DNA of 64,000 bases from Rhodobacterales bacterium HTCC2255 (lineage in GTDB: Bacteria > Pseudomonadota > Alphaproteobacteria > Rhodobacterales > Rhodobacteraceae). The translations under genes and the position numbers were made by a program. Where the stretch lies: NCBI GenBank assembly GCA_000153745.1, contig DS022282.1:1594816-1658815 (forward strand). Reading direction: 5' to 3'. The first letter of the stretch is position 1; each line of letters begins with the position of its first letter. Shown piece by piece: positions 18,706 to 28,708 of the stretch. The notes beneath the pieces are model-generated. The model saw nothing but the letters and a program-made list of their open reading frames with translations, had not been told where the DNA came from and did no database searches.

Positions 18706-19007
18706 TTTATTTAATTTTAGCTATATTGGGTGGCATTAAACCTATGATGCATTTCTTAGCATGGTTTAATGAATTTGGTTATTCATGGGGTGGAATTGTT
18801 TCTGCATGGACTGTTAATGAAGCAGCACGTGGTTTAATGTGGGATTTAACAATTTCAGCATTTGTTTTAATTATTTGGATAGCTTCAGAAATAGTACCGC
18901 GAAAAGATTGGTGGGTTTTCATAGTATGCTTTATTGCAACCTTTGGCGTTGGTGTTTCGTGTGGTTTACCACTATATCTATTCTTGCGCTCGCGCTCAAT
19001 TAAGTAG
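18687..19007 (+). CDS. DUF2834-family membrane protein
   Basis: A 106-residue membrane protein with three hydrophobic segments (about 3-17, 45-66, 74-98). The pattern of a first helix ending in GG, followed by WFNEFG, then NEAARGLMWDLTISAFVLIIW, fits the uncharacterised DUF2834 family. It overlaps the lipoprotein gene by 19 bases and is followed after six bases by lysA, so argH, lptM, this gene and lysA form one tight operon. No function is known to me. A second ATG at 18696 (MRLIYL) is a possible start. Confidence 0.75.
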   Translation: MSFMRLIYLILAILGGIKPMMHFLAWFNEFGYSWGGIVSAWTVNEAARGLMWDLTISAFVLIIWIASEIVPRKDWWVFIVCFIATFGVGVSCGLPLYLFLRSRSIK

Positions 19008-19013
19008 GTAATT

Positions 19014-20279
19014 ATGGATCATTTTTTATACCACAAAGGTATTTTGCATGCTGAAGATGTTGCTATAACAGAAATAGCAGCTGCAGTTGGCACGCCTTTT
19101 TACGTTTATTCTCAGGCTACTTTAATGCGTCATTTTCGAGTATTTGATGAAGCTTTGAATGGAATGAAACACCTTATTTGTTATGCAATGAAAGCAAATT
19201 CAAACATTGCTATTTTAAAGATCCTAGGGAATTTAGGCGCAGGAATGGATGTCGTTTCTGGTGGTGAATACTTAAGGGCTAAAGCAGCAGGTATATCTGG
19301 GGACAAAATTGTATTTTCTGGCGTTGGTAAAACTCGTGAAGAAATGGCATTAGCTATAAAGAATGGTATCCGACAATTTAATGTTGAAAGTGAAGCAGAA
19401 TTAAAAGTATTAAATGAAGTAGCTTTATCACTGGGTGCAATAGCTCCTATTACGTTGCGTGTGAATCCAGATGTTGATGCTAAAACACATGCCAAAATAG
19501 CCACTGGTAAATCTGAAAACAAATTTGGTATTCCAATTTCAAAAGCACAAGAAGTATATTCAATAGCAGCATCTATGGAGGCAATTGATGTTGTCGGTAT
19601 TGATGTTCATATAGGTTCACAATTAACAGATTTAGAACCCTTCAGATTGGCGTATAAAAAAGTTGCTGAATTAACAAAAATGTTAAGACAAGACGGTCAT
19701 AATATTAGGCGTTTAGATTTAGGTGGTGGATTGGGTATACCTTATGAGAATTCAAACCAAATACCACCTACACCTGAAGATTATGCAAAAGTTATTCACG
19801 AAACTGTTGGTGATCTTGATTGTGAGATTGAAATAGAACCAGGCAGATTATTAGCTGGAAATGCTGGTTTAATGGTGTCGTCTGTAATTTATAATAAATC
19901 GGGTGAAGGGCGTGATTTTATGATTGTTGATGCTGCAATGAACGATCTCATACGACCAGCAATGTATGAAGCTTATCATGAAATTATTCCTGTTATTGAA
20001 ACTACTGGGAGTCCTGAAATAAGAGATTATGATATTGTTGGCCCAGTATGTGAAACTGGTGATACATTTGCAAATAAAAGAGCATTAACCCCAGTTGCTG
20101 ATGGAGAGATGGTTGCATTTCGCTCAGCAGGAGCGTACGGCGCCGTTATGGCATCTGAATATAATACACGACCTCTTATACCTGAGGTTTTAGTGTATGG
20201 AGATCAATTTTCTATAATACGGAATCGCCCAAGTATCGAAGCTATAATAAAAAGAGATATTATTCCTGACTGGCTCTAA
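19014..20279 (+). CDS. lysA: diaminopimelate decarboxylase
   Basis: A 421-residue fold-type III PLP enzyme making lysine from meso-diaminopimelate. The PLP lysine is in YAMKANSN (about residue 60). Other motifs are VDVHIGSQL, the phosphate-binding LGGGLGIPYE, EPGRLLAGNAG, the active-site cysteine in GPVCETGDTF, and GAYGAVMASEYN near the C-terminus. It is the last gene of the argH operon and converges on the zinc-ribbon protein gene. Confidence 0.96.
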   Translation: MDHFLYHKGILHAEDVAITEIAAAVGTPFYVYSQATLMRHFRVFDEALNGMKHLICYAMKANSNIAILKILGNLGAGMDVVSGGEYLRAKAAGISGDKIVFSGVGKTREEMALAIKNGIRQFNVESEAELKVLNEVALSLGAIAPITLRVNPDVDAKTHAKIATGKSENKFGIPISKAQEVYSIAASMEAIDVVGIDVHIGSQLTDLEPFRLAYKKVAELTKMLRQDGHNIRRLDLGGGLGIPYENSNQIPPTPEDYAKVIHETVGDLDCEIEIEPGRLLAGNAGLMVSSVIYNKSGEGRDFMIVDAAMNDLIRPAMYEAYHEIIPVIETTGSPEIRDYDIVGPVCETGDTFANKRALTPVADGEMVAFRSAGAYGAVMASEYNTRPLIPEVLVYGDQFSIIRNRPSIEAIIKRDIIPDWL

Positions 20280-20309
20280 TTTTCTATTAAATGAAAACTA
20301 ATCGGTTGA

Positions 20310-20915
20310 TTATAGAAATTTATCAATTTTTGGAAAAACAAATTCCATATAGCTATCTTTTATGTTTGAAAAAACATAAGTGACCTTTGATTTATATATT
20401 TTTAATGAATTTTCAGCTTGAGGGATATGCTTTGATATTTCTGGAGCAAAAACATATGTGCCAGTTGCAATTGTTAAAATAAGAAATATTCCAATTATTA
20501 ATTTAGAAAATTTATTGCCAAAAAGTTTAATACCATTTTTGGAAGATTTAGATTTTTTGTGTTTTGAAGATAGCATACTTATAGAGCTATTAGCTTCTAT
20601 CTTTAGATTAAGTTTTTGAAGGTCTTTCTTTGATATATTAAGTTTTTTAGAAGTAATGCTTCCACCTTTATTCAGACTTTTTGTATTTTTTGAATATGCT
20701 GCTTCTTCTTGGAGTATAGATTGAATGTCAGATGATATCTGCGGATGAAGTTTGTTATCCTTAACGTTCTTATGCCCATTGTTTTCTTGAGTTTTTGGAA
20801 AAGTATATTTCCAAATTTCCAAACAGTTTGTGCACTGTAGAATATGTTCAATTTCTAAAGTTATATTTTCAGAAATATCATATCGTGCGTCACAGTTTGG
20901 ACAATCTATCTGCAT
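20310..20915 (-). CDS. MJ0042-type zinc-ribbon membrane protein
   Basis: A 201-residue protein. The N-terminal zinc ribbon has two CxxC knuckles, IDCPNCDARYDI and LQCTNCLEIWKY, as in the MJ0042 zinc-finger family. A long Lys/Ser/Asn-rich, probably unstructured linker (about 45-125) follows, then a single membrane helix (LIIGIFLILTIATGTYVFA) and a short external tail. Related proteins occur across alphaproteobacteria, usually near cell-division or DNA-repair genes, without a settled function. It is divergent from the acyltransferase gene. Confidence 0.75.
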   Translation of the reverse strand: MQIDCPNCDARYDISENITLEIEHILQCTNCLEIWKYTFPKTQENNGHKNVKDNKLHPQISSDIQSILQEEAAYSKNTKSLNKGGSITSKKLNISKKDLQKLNLKIEANSSISMLSSKHKKSKSSKNGIKLFGNKFSKLIIGIFLILTIATGTYVFAPEISKHIPQAENSLKIYKSKVTYVFSNIKDSYMEFVFPKIDKFL

Positions 20916-21106
20916 ATTGCGCTCTGTTTTATTTATAATATGTTTTGTTTAATTAATTCGCATATTATAGGATGAAATAAGAAATTTTCTTTTGGTTATT
21001 ATTACTATCTTATTATGCTTTACTTTATAGTCCAATATAGAATTTCAAAATAAAGGTTGTTTATAAATTTGGCAATCACATGAGGCTAATTACAGGGAGT
21101 ATCTAG

Positions 21107-21826
21107 TTGGTTGTTATACAATTTTTGTTGTCTTTGATATTTATATTTTCAATGTACTTATCAATGACGTTATTTGCGGTATTGGGAGCCATACCATCAC
21201 TTTTTTCACGTAAGGCAACTTATTGGGTTGTAAGGAACTTTGCTGGATCTGTAATACTTTTAGCAAGGATTATTTGTGGTCTTAAGGTTGAATTAAGGGG
21301 GGAAGTTCCAACTGGAAATGTTGTGATTGCATCAAAACACCAAAGTTTTTTTGATGTTATATTACATGCCTATTATTTAGAAAACGTGAATTTTGTAATG
21401 AAACAAGAACTAACATATTTTCCAATTGTTGGGTTCTATGGGAAAAGACTTGGAGTAGCCCCTGTAAAAAGAGGTGGTAAAGGAAAAGCAGTTTCTCAAA
21501 TGATGTCTGGATTAGAAAAAAGTGATCAAGATACGCAACTTGTAATTTATCCTCAAGGAACTCGTGTCGCTCCAGGAAAGGTAATGCCTTACAAAGTAGG
21601 TGCTGCAGTGGTGTGTCAACGTATGAATCGAAGGTGTATTTTGGCTGCAACAAATGTAGGAATGTATTGGCCAAAACACAGCTTACTTCGAAAGCGAGGC
21701 ACTGTTGTATTGGAATATTTAGGCGAAGTACCAAACGACCTGCAAACAAAGAGTTTTGTAAAATACATCGAAAAAAACATTGAAAAAGCTTCAAATGATT
21801 TAATGGCGGAAGCTATATTGAAATAA
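21107..21826 (+). CDS. plsC: 1-acyl-sn-glycerol-3-phosphate acyltransferase (PlsC family)
   Basis: A 239-residue membrane-bound acyltransferase. An N-terminal hydrophobic pair of segments is followed by the catalytic HX4D motif in SKHQSFFDVI and the phosphate-binding YPQGTRVAPG, in place of the usual EGTR. The role is transfer of an acyl chain to lysophosphatidic acid in phospholipid synthesis, though lyso-ornithine-lipid acyltransferases look similar. The start is a TTG at 21107 with GGAG seven bases upstream; no ATG lies near. The flavoprotein gene follows after 13 bases. Confidence 0.85.
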   Translation: MVVIQFLLSLIFIFSMYLSMTLFAVLGAIPSLFSRKATYWVVRNFAGSVILLARIICGLKVELRGEVPTGNVVIASKHQSFFDVILHAYYLENVNFVMKQELTYFPIVGFYGKRLGVAPVKRGGKGKAVSQMMSGLEKSDQDTQLVIYPQGTRVAPGKVMPYKVGAAVVCQRMNRRCILAATNVGMYWPKHSLLRKRGTVVLEYLGEVPNDLQTKSFVKYIEKNIEKASNDLMAEAILK

Positions 21827-21839
21827 GGATGAATCATTA

Positions 21840-22451
21840 ATGAAATTTATTAAATCAATAGATGAACTTGAGAAGATTTATGGTTTACCAAGTGTTGCTT
21901 CATTAAGAAAAGTCTCTGATCATATAACTCCAACTTATCGTAAATGGATTCAAGCATCATCATTGTGTACCTTAGCAACAGTTGGGCCTAATGGTGTTGA
22001 TGCTAGTCCAAGGGGTGATAATTCTAATGTTGTTCGAGAGCTTAATGAAAAAAATCTATTAATACCTGATTGGAGAGGAAATAATCGTATAGATAGCTTG
22101 AGGAATATTGTGAATGATCCAAGGGCTTCTTTAATGTTGATTGTTGGGGGTGCAAATATTGTTATCCGAATTAATGGAACTGCCAAAATTACATTAGATG
22201 AAGAATTGATTGAATCATTTGAAAAAAATAAAAATATACCACGTTCAATAATACTATTTGAAATTCAAGAAATTTATTTTCAATGTGCTAAAGCTTTCAG
22301 TCGATCTGAAATATGGAAAAATGATAGTTGGCCGGAACTTGTAAATTTACCAACTGCAGGGCAAATATTAGAAGAGATGACTAATTCAGAAGTGGATGGT
22401 AGTAAATATGATCATTCTTGGCCAAAACGTTCCGAAGAAACGCTTTGGTAG
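21840..22451 (+). CDS. pyridoxamine 5'-phosphate oxidase-type flavoprotein
   Basis: A 203-residue protein of the PPOX-type split-barrel flavoprotein group. The stretch SLCTLATVGPNGVDASPRGD with the following LLIPDWRGNNRIDSL is typical of the MSMEG_1061-like FMN-dependent subfamily. IPRSIILFEIQEIYFQCAKAF corresponds to the barrel C-terminal half. Specific substrates for this subfamily are unknown. It lies directly downstream of plsC with a GGAT-type ribosome site and converges on accA. Confidence 0.75.
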   Translation: MKFIKSIDELEKIYGLPSVASLRKVSDHITPTYRKWIQASSLCTLATVGPNGVDASPRGDNSNVVRELNEKNLLIPDWRGNNRIDSLRNIVNDPRASLMLIVGGANIVIRINGTAKITLDEELIESFEKNKNIPRSIILFEIQEIYFQCAKAFSRSEIWKNDSWPELVNLPTAGQILEEMTNSEVDGSKYDHSWPKRSEETLW

Positions 22452-22478
22452 AATATAAAAAGTATTATTTATGCAAAA

Positions 22479-23438
22479 TCATAGAGACTTAGACCCCAAT
22501 TCCAAGAATTTTTTACGCCGTTCTTTTAACAATGCGTCAGGCTTCTTTGATTGGAGCTCTTTTAAAGCTTCAGATATACCTTTTTTTACAACTTTGTATG
22601 TTTCTTTATGATCTCTTTGTGCACCACCAAGAGGCTCTTTCATTACCTTATCAGCAACGCCCAATTTTTTTAAATCTTGTGCTGTAAGGCGAAGTGCTTC
22701 TGCTGCTTCGCGCATTTTTTCCGAGTCTTTCCATAAAATTGAAGCACATCCTTCTGGAGAAATAACAGAGTATACAGAATGTTCTAACATTAATAATTTA
22801 TCAGCAGTTGCAAAAGCTACTGCACCGCCTGATCCACCTTCACCTGTTATGATGGATATTAATGGAACGCGAACTTGCAGACATTTTTCAGTAGATCTTG
22901 CTATAGCTTCAGATTGACCCCGTTCTTCCGCACCTTTTCCAGGGTATGCACCTGGTGTGTCGACTAAAGTGATTATTGGTAATCCAAATTTATCAGCCAT
23001 TTCCATCAATCTGATTGCTTTTCTATAACCTTCTGGTCGGGCCATGCCAAAATTTCGTTTGATCCGTGATGTTGTATCATAGCCTTTTTCATGACCAATA
23101 ACTACAACTGGCTGATCTTCAAAGCGAGCTAAACCACCCATTACTGCAGCATCATCAGCAAAGTTTCTATCGCCTTGAAGAGGAGTATATTCTGTAAAAA
23201 GTTCTTGGATGTAATCTTTACAATGTGGACGATCTTGATGACGAGCCACTTGGCATTTTCGCCATGGATTAAGATTTTTATACAACTCTTGAAGCATACT
23301 TTGTGCTTTTTTATCAAGTGCACTTGCTTCAGCATCCACGTTTACGTCGTCTTCAGATTTTTCAGCCATCAAGCGTAATTCAGCAGCCTTGCTTTCTATC
23401 TCTGCAAGGGGCTTCTCAAATTCAAGGTAGTTTTGCAT
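22479..23438 (-). CDS. accA: acetyl-CoA carboxylase carboxyltransferase subunit alpha
   Basis: A 319-residue protein with the AccA pattern. The N-terminal [12 protein letters not shown] coiled segment is followed by [16 protein letters not shown], the carboxybiotin-binding [13 protein letters not shown]-type region (here [20 protein letters not shown]) and the oxyanion stretch [17 protein letters not shown]. It transfers the carboxyl group from biotin to acetyl-CoA together with AccD, the first step of fatty acid synthesis. It is monocistronic, as far as the sequence shows. Confidence 0.96.
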   Translation of the reverse strand: MQNYLEFEKPLAEIESKAAELRLMAEKSEDDVNVDAEASALDKKAQSMLQELYKNLNPWRKCQVARHQDRPHCKDYIQELFTEYTPLQGDRNFADDAAVMGGLARFEDQPVVVIGHEKGYDTTSRIKRNFGMARPEGYRKAIRLMEMADKFGLPIITLVDTPGAYPGKGAEERGQSEAIARSTEKCLQVRVPLISIITGEGGSGGAVAFATADKLLMLEHSVYSVISPEGCASILWKDSEKMREAAEALRLTAQDLKKLGVADKVMKEPLGGAQRDHKETYKVVKKGISEALKELQSKKPDALLKERRKKFLELGSKSL

Positions 23439-23510
23439 AAAAATTTTCTTTGTTTGGTTGTCTTATATTACATATGACAAAGTGGCTGGATAATTGCAAC
23501 GCCCAAGACA

Positions 23511-24677
23511 TTATTGCAAATCATTGAACGCCTTCTGAAGGCGTTCCATTGCTTTGGATAATACCTCACGTTGTGTGGCAAAATTAAATCGTAAAAAAGT
23601 TTCCCCACCAGTGCCAAATGTATCTCCATGGCTTGAAGCTATTTGAGCCTGTTTTTGAACGCGATCAATATAATCAGCTTTACACATTCCAGTATCTGAA
23701 AAATCTACCCAAGATAAATATGTTGCTTCTAGCTCCATAGATTTAACACCAGGAATTTTCGCAATTGTATTATCAAGTATCTTTCTGTTTCCGTCTAAAT
23801 ACTCACATAACTCATCTACCCATTTGTCACCATGTTTATAGGCAGCTTCTACCATATATAATCCAAATGAATTAGGTGAAGTGCCTGTTGCCTTCATTGT
23901 TTTTGCGAATTTTGCGCGTAATTTATTATCAACTATTATTATATTCCCCGTATGGCAGCCTGCAATGTTGAAAGTTTTAGTGGCTGCAGTCATCATAACC
24001 AATCGTTCTGATATTTCAGGTGCTGCATTTTGCATTACTGTATGCTTAGAGCCAAAAGTTATATCATGATGTATTTCATCAGATATCAAAATTAAATTAT
24101 GTTTTTCCGCAAATGCGGCTACTTGTTTGAGTTCAGCAATAGACCAAATGCGCCCACCTGGATTATGGGGTGAACACAGTATAGCCATTTTTGCGCTACC
24201 ATCCATCTGAGAGTCATACTTATCAAAATTCATTTCATAACGCCCATTATTTATTTCCAGTTCACATTCGATAATTTTGCGATCGGCTGCATTTATTACT
24301 CGGGAAAAAGCGTGATAAACTGGCGTAAATAAAACGATACTATCACCTACATTTGTGAAAGACTGGACACATAAAGCGGTTCCATTTACGAGGCCATGCG
24401 TAGAAAAAATATGATCTGGGTCCACATCCCAATTATGCCGCCGGCCCATCCAACCTACAATGGCTTCACGGTAACTTTTATCATTGCCATAATATCCATA
24501 TACACCTTGTTTAGCCATCAATGATAAAGCGTTATTAACTTCAATTGGTGGTTCAAAATCCATATCGGCTACCCACATTGGTGTGCCTTTTGTAGGATCA
24601 ACTCCATAATTTTCTTCCATCATATCCCATTTATCAGAATGTGTATTAATACGATTTATTGCTTTATCAAAATTCAT
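23511..24677 (-). CDS. MalY/PatB-type PLP-dependent C-S lyase
   Basis: A 388-residue fold-type I aminotransferase-like enzyme. MNFDKAINR is chosen as the start because PatB proteins begin the same way; an ATG nine bases upstream is possible. Motifs are MWVADMDFEPP, SPHNPGGRIW, ISDEIHHDITF and the PLP lysine in AATKTFNIAG. MalY/PatB enzymes cleave cystathionine or other cysteine conjugates to pyruvate, ammonia and a thiol, and may serve in methionine synthesis or thiol release. It is not possible to tell which from sequence alone. Confidence 0.88.
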   Translation of the reverse strand: MNFDKAINRINTHSDKWDMMEENYGVDPTKGTPMWVADMDFEPPIEVNNALSLMAKQGVYGYYGNDKSYREAIVGWMGRRHNWDVDPDHIFSTHGLVNGTALCVQSFTNVGDSIVLFTPVYHAFSRVINAADRKIIECELEINNGRYEMNFDKYDSQMDGSAKMAILCSPHNPGGRIWSIAELKQVAAFAEKHNLILISDEIHHDITFGSKHTVMQNAAPEISERLVMMTAATKTFNIAGCHTGNIIIVDNKLRAKFAKTMKATGTSPNSFGLYMVEAAYKHGDKWVDELCEYLDGNRKILDNTIAKIPGVKSMELEATYLSWVDFSDTGMCKADYIDRVQKQAQIASSHGDTFGTGGETFLRFNFATQREVLSKAMERLQKAFNDLQ

Positions 24678-24729
24678 ATTGTGCATTTCCTTGATGTTGC
24701 ATGACTTTAAGTTTTCTTAGTAAATTATA

Positions 24730-26169
24730 CTAAGTCCCACAAAATGTTTTATAATCAGAGTTTACCATAATTGGTGGGTTTGAATAGATTTCTTTATTAG
24801 GTCTTTCATCGAAGGGGCTAGTGACTATTTCTAAAAGTTGTTGAAACTGTGAATAGTCGTCTTCTAATTCTGCTGCGTTTAGAGCTGCCTCTACTAAATG
24901 ATTTCTGGGGATAAATATGGGATTTTCTTTGCGAATATTTATTGCTAAATTTTTCTCAATTGAACTACGTTTATTAAATATATTTATCCATTCATCCAAA
25001 AGTTTTGTGTCTAAATAAAGATTACGTAGTTTAGTGGGATTGCCCTCTGCTAAGTCAGCCAATGCACAAAATGATTGTGTAAAATCGACTTGATTATTTG
25101 TCATAGTTTCAAAAAAACTATCAAATAATTCAGCATCACTCTCTTTATTTTTTTTAAAGCCAAATTTTCTACGCATTTCCATAAGCCAGAATTTTTCATA
25201 TATATCAGAAAAATTTTCTATTATTTCTGTTGCAGCTTCAATTGCTTTATTTGCATCACTATTTATTAACGGTAGTAATGTTTCCGCTAGTCTTGCCATA
25301 TTCCATCTGGCAATAAGTGGTTGATTAGAGAACGCATATCTACCATTTCTGTCTATTGATGAAAAAACGGTTTTTGGGTCGTAAAAATCCATAAATGCAC
25401 ATGGCCCATAATCGATAGTCTCACCTGATAATGTTGTATTATCTGTATTCATAACGCCATGGATGAAACCTAAGCCCATCCATTTTGATATTAAATAAGC
25501 TTGGTTATTGGCTGCATTCCTTAATAATTCTAAGTACGGATTTTCATAATTTTTGGCATCTGGATAATGACGGGCTATAGTATAATCAGCAAGTTTTTTT
25601 AATTTACTATTTTCTTTTCTAGAAGCAAAAAATTGAAATGTCCCAATTCGAATATGGCTGCTTGCAGTTCGGGTTAAAATTGCACCTTTTTTATTAGTAT
25701 CTCTTTGAATGTTTTCTCCAGTAGATATCGCGGCCAGTGCTCTAGTAGTCGGCACACCAAGAGCATACATTGCTTCAGAAACTAAATATTCTCTTAAGAC
25801 TGGACCTAGTCCAGCTTTGCCGTCACCATTTCTAGAAAATGGTGTTCGCCCGGAGCCTTTTAATTGGATATCAATTCTTTTACCTTTTTTAGAAATCACT
25901 TCGCCAAGAAGAAGCGCTCTACCATCACCAAGCTGTGGGTTGAAATGCCCGAACTGATGTCCTGCATAAATTTGTGCAAGAGTGTTTGCACCTTTAGGCT
26001 TTTCACTCCCAGAAAAGATACTGGTTAGATTTATATTTTTTGTATTGATCCCTAATTGAGTTGCCAGATCTTTATTAAATTTAATTAATTCTGGATTAGG
26101 AGGAATATCTGCATCACATTCTGCATAAAAATCATTAAGTTTGTTAAAATATGTATTATCAAATTGCAT
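24730..26169 (-). CDS. selO: SelO-family protein adenylyltransferase (YdiU)
   Basis: A 479-residue pseudokinase-fold protein. Family motifs are AQIYAGHQFGHFNPQLGDGR, the nucleotide-binding LKGSGRTPFSRNGDGK and the catalytic loop HGVMNTDNTTLSGETIDYGP. SelO transfers AMP to Ser/Thr/Tyr residues of redox proteins in E. coli. The C-terminus ends KTFCGT: it keeps one cysteine but has no selenocysteine codon. Length matches bacterial SelO. It is divergent from the first def gene across 160 AT-rich bases. Confidence 0.92.
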   Translation of the reverse strand: MQFDNTYFNKLNDFYAECDADIPPNPELIKFNKDLATQLGINTKNINLTSIFSGSEKPKGANTLAQIYAGHQFGHFNPQLGDGRALLLGEVISKKGKRIDIQLKGSGRTPFSRNGDGKAGLGPVLREYLVSEAMYALGVPTTRALAAISTGENIQRDTNKKGAILTRTASSHIRIGTFQFFASRKENSKLKKLADYTIARHYPDAKNYENPYLELLRNAANNQAYLISKWMGLGFIHGVMNTDNTTLSGETIDYGPCAFMDFYDPKTVFSSIDRNGRYAFSNQPLIARWNMARLAETLLPLINSDANKAIEAATEIIENFSDIYEKFWLMEMRRKFGFKKNKESDAELFDSFFETMTNNQVDFTQSFCALADLAEGNPTKLRNLYLDTKLLDEWINIFNKRSSIEKNLAINIRKENPIFIPRNHLVEAALNAAELEDDYSQFQQLLEIVTSPFDERPNKEIYSNPPIMVNSDYKTFCGT

Positions 26170-26329
26170 TTAAAAATCTTTAATTAATTTAAAGTTAAAT
26201 GAATTCTAAGATGTCTAGATCATTACTTAAAGTAAATTAATTCCAATCATCTAATAATTTTAGATAGTAAGCTATATCAACATATGCTTATAACTTGAAT
26301 ATATACTTACTTTAACATAAATCCATTAC

Positions 26330-26848
26330 ATGTCATTATTACCTATTCTTTTACACCCTGACCCGAGACTTAAAAAGCTATGTGTTCCTGTGCAATCAGT
26401 AGATGCAGAAACTAGAAAGTTGGCAGATTCGATGATCGAGACAATGTATGATGCACCAGGCGTTGGCTTGGCTGCCCCACAAGTCGCTTCAGATGCAAGG
26501 ATTTTCGTTATGGATTGTACTGATAGTGAATCTGATAACCAACCGTTAGTACTAATAAATCCTGAAATTATTTCGGTTTCTGAAGAGTTAAACACATATT
26601 CTGAAGGTTGCTTATCATTACCTGATTTGTTTGAAGATGTTGAAAGACCAAAGCAAGTTAGGATGTCATTTCTAGACATTGATGGGAAACAACATAATGA
26701 GCTTTTTGATGGTCTTTGGGCTACATGTGCACAGCATGAATTAGACCATTTAAATGGAGTTTTGTTTATTGATCATTTGAGTAGAATGAAGCGATCAATG
26801 ATGACAAAGAAAATGGTTAAATTGAAAAAAGAATTGGCACTTTCTTAA
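26330..26848 (+). CDS. def: peptide deformylase, catalytically intact
   Basis: A 172-residue deformylase with all three motifs: GVGLAAPQV (about 44-52), EGCLSLP with metal ligand Cys94, and QHELDHLNG with His136, Glu137 and His140. It removes the formyl group from nascent proteins. It heads a def, def-like, fmt operon: its stop overlaps the next start by one base (TAATG). Confidence 0.95.
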   Translation: MSLLPILLHPDPRLKKLCVPVQSVDAETRKLADSMIETMYDAPGVGLAAPQVASDARIFVMDCTDSESDNQPLVLINPEIISVSEELNTYSEGCLSLPDLFEDVERPKQVRMSFLDIDGKQHNELFDGLWATCAQHELDHLNGVLFIDHLSRMKRSMMTKKMVKLKKELALS

Positions 26849-27357
26849 TGGCTATTAAAAAGTTTATTCGGTACCCCGATAAACGTTTATCAGTAAAATG
26901 TGAGCTTATAAGTTCTATAACTGATAAAGACCATGAAGTATGGAAAGATATGTTTGACAGCATGTACAATATGCCTGGTATTGGTCTTGCCGCATGCCAA
27001 ATCGGTATTATGCGATCTTTGGCTGTTGTCGATGTTGGAGATGGTAAAGTTGAACCATTTGAAATGGCTAATCCAAAAATATTATATTCTTCTGGTGTTT
27101 ATATAGAGAATCAAGAAGGAAGCCCGAATCTTCCAGGTGTATGGGCAAATATAAAGCGTCCAAGAGCAGTAACAGTCAGGTATATTGATAAAAATGGAAA
27201 CCAAATTGAACGAGATTTTGTTGGGCTTTGGGCAGTGTCTGTGCAACATCAAATTGATCACCTAAATGGGAAAATGTTTTTTGAACATTTAAGTTCTACA
27301 AAGCGTAAGATGTTAATAAATAAATCGCAAAAGTTGTCAAAGCAAGGATTGAAGTAA
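26848..27357 (+). CDS. degenerate peptide deformylase-like protein
   Basis: A 169-residue deformylase homologue whose active site is altered. Motif 1 is kept as [10 protein letters not shown], but motif 2 reads EGSPNLPG, so the metal-binding cysteine is replaced by Ser92, and motif 3 reads QHQIDHLNG, so the catalytic glutamate is Gln135. His134 and His138 remain. Deformylase activity is therefore unlikely. The open frame is intact and translationally coupled on both sides (TAATG from def, TAATG into fmt), which suggests a retained function rather than decay. A regulatory or binding role is possible but not shown. Confidence 0.85.
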   Translation: MAIKKFIRYPDKRLSVKCELISSITDKDHEVWKDMFDSMYNMPGIGLAACQIGIMRSLAVVDVGDGKVEPFEMANPKILYSSGVYIENQEGSPNLPGVWANIKRPRAVTVRYIDKNGNQIERDFVGLWAVSVQHQIDHLNGKMFFEHLSSTKRKMLINKSQKLSKQGLK

Positions 27358-28259
27358 TGCGAATAATTTTTATGGGCTCTCCAGAGTTCTCTGTGCCTAT
27401 TTTGAGTTCTATTATTTCTGCTGGTCATGATGTTGTAGCTGTTTATTGTCAGCCGCCCCGTCCTGCAGGACGTGGCAAAAAGGAACGATTAACACCAGTT
27501 CATAGTCATGCGCTTGAATTAGGATTGGATGTAAGGCATCCAGTAAACTTTAAAAGTAAGGAAGCAGTTTCCGATTTTGCTGCTTTAAAGGCAGATATTG
27601 CAGTTGTTGTTGCGTATGGTTTAATATTACCTCAAGAAATCTTGGATTCAGTCGATAAAGGCTGTTTGAATATTCATGCAAGCCTTCTGCCTAGGTGGCG
27701 GGGCGCTGCTCCCATACACCGAGCAATCATCTCTGGGGATGCTAGTACTGGAATATGTATCATGCAAATGGATGCTGGACTCGATACAGGTGATGTTCTT
27801 TATCACAAAGAAACTGAAATATTACCTTCTGATACAACAGCAGTTTTGCATGATCGATTAGCTCATATTGGCTCACAATGTATTGTAGATGTACTCAAAA
27901 AATATGCTTTTTTGGAAGCAGTTCCTCAATCAGATATAGGAATTATTTATGCTTCAAAAATTGACAAAAATGAATCTAAAATTGACTGGAATAAATCTGC
28001 CATTGAAATTGATCGACAAATTAGAGGATTATCGCCATTTCCAGGGGCGTGGTTCGATGATGGAGAGCAAAGAGTCAAAGTGTTAATGAGTGAAGTTGTT
28101 GAGGGTTCCGGTTTTCCCGGTGAAATATTGGATCATGCAACAATTGCTTGTCAAAGTGGCGCTTTAAAATTAACGCGACTTCAAAGAGCAGGTAAAGGTG
28201 CAATGGATATTAAGAATTTTTTACTTGGTTATAACTTCCCAAATAAAAAATTAAACTAA
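27357..28259 (+). CDS. fmt: methionyl-tRNA formyltransferase
   Basis: A 300-residue enzyme formylating initiator Met-tRNA. It begins [16 protein letters not shown], has the catalytic signature [20 protein letters not shown], and has the 10-formyl-THF site [16 protein letters not shown], followed by a C-terminal OB-fold domain. It is third in the def operon, and its last four bases overlap the convergent rnhA stop. Confidence 0.95.
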   Translation: MRIIFMGSPEFSVPILSSIISAGHDVVAVYCQPPRPAGRGKKERLTPVHSHALELGLDVRHPVNFKSKEAVSDFAALKADIAVVVAYGLILPQEILDSVDKGCLNIHASLLPRWRGAAPIHRAIISGDASTGICIMQMDAGLDTGDVLYHKETEILPSDTTAVLHDRLAHIGSQCIVDVLKKYAFLEAVPQSDIGIIYASKIDKNESKIDWNKSAIEIDRQIRGLSPFPGAWFDDGEQRVKVLMSEVVEGSGFPGEILDHATIACQSGALKLTRLQRAGKGAMDIKNFLLGYNFPNKKLN

Positions 28260-28708
28260 CTTTTAAATGGTTCCATTCCATTACGAGCCAATTCATCAGC
28301 CTGCTCATTTTCAAAATGACCAGCATGCCCTTTAATCCATTCCCATGATACATCGTGTAGTTCTGTAGCTAATTCTAAACGTTTCCATAGTTCTTCATTT
28401 TTTACAGGTTTTTTAGCAGCTGTTTTCCAACCATTTTTTTTCCAACCAAAAATCCATTTTGTAATACCATCTTTTACATATGAACTATCTGTGATTAGTG
28501 TAATCTTACTGGGCTTTGCCAATGCTTCTAGTGCCATAATAGCAGCGGTTAATTCCATTTGGTTATTAGTAGTTTCGGCAGTTCCACCAGATAGATTCTT
28601 TGTTTTTATGATTTTAGAACCTTCTTTGGCGATCATAAGTACACCCCATCCTCCTGGTCCCGGATTCCCAGAGCATGCACCATCCGTGTAAGCATAGAGG
28701 TCAGGCAT
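28256..28708 (-). CDS. rnhA: ribonuclease HI
   Basis: A 150-residue RNase H. The first acidic residue is in [17 protein letters not shown], the second in [12 protein letters not shown], the third in [13 protein letters not shown] and the fourth in [11 protein letters not shown], with the catalytic-loop histidine in WIKGHAGH. It degrades RNA in RNA-DNA hybrids. It is the last gene of the ispH operon and overlaps the methyltransferase stop by eight bases. Confidence 0.96.
   Translation of the reverse strand: MPDLYAYTDGACSGNPGPGGWGVLMIAKEGSKIIKTKNLSGGTAETTNNQMELTAAIMALEALAKPSKITLITDSSYVKDGITKWIFGWKKNGWKTAAKKPVKNEELWKRLELATELHDVSWEWIKGHAGHFENEQADELARNGMEPFKS

Noticed and set aside
26170-26329. 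TTACTT-A-AAGTAA inverted repeat in the selO/def intergenic region
   Set aside because: Short AT-only dyads are expected by chance at this base composition, and no second copy or associated regulator was seen.
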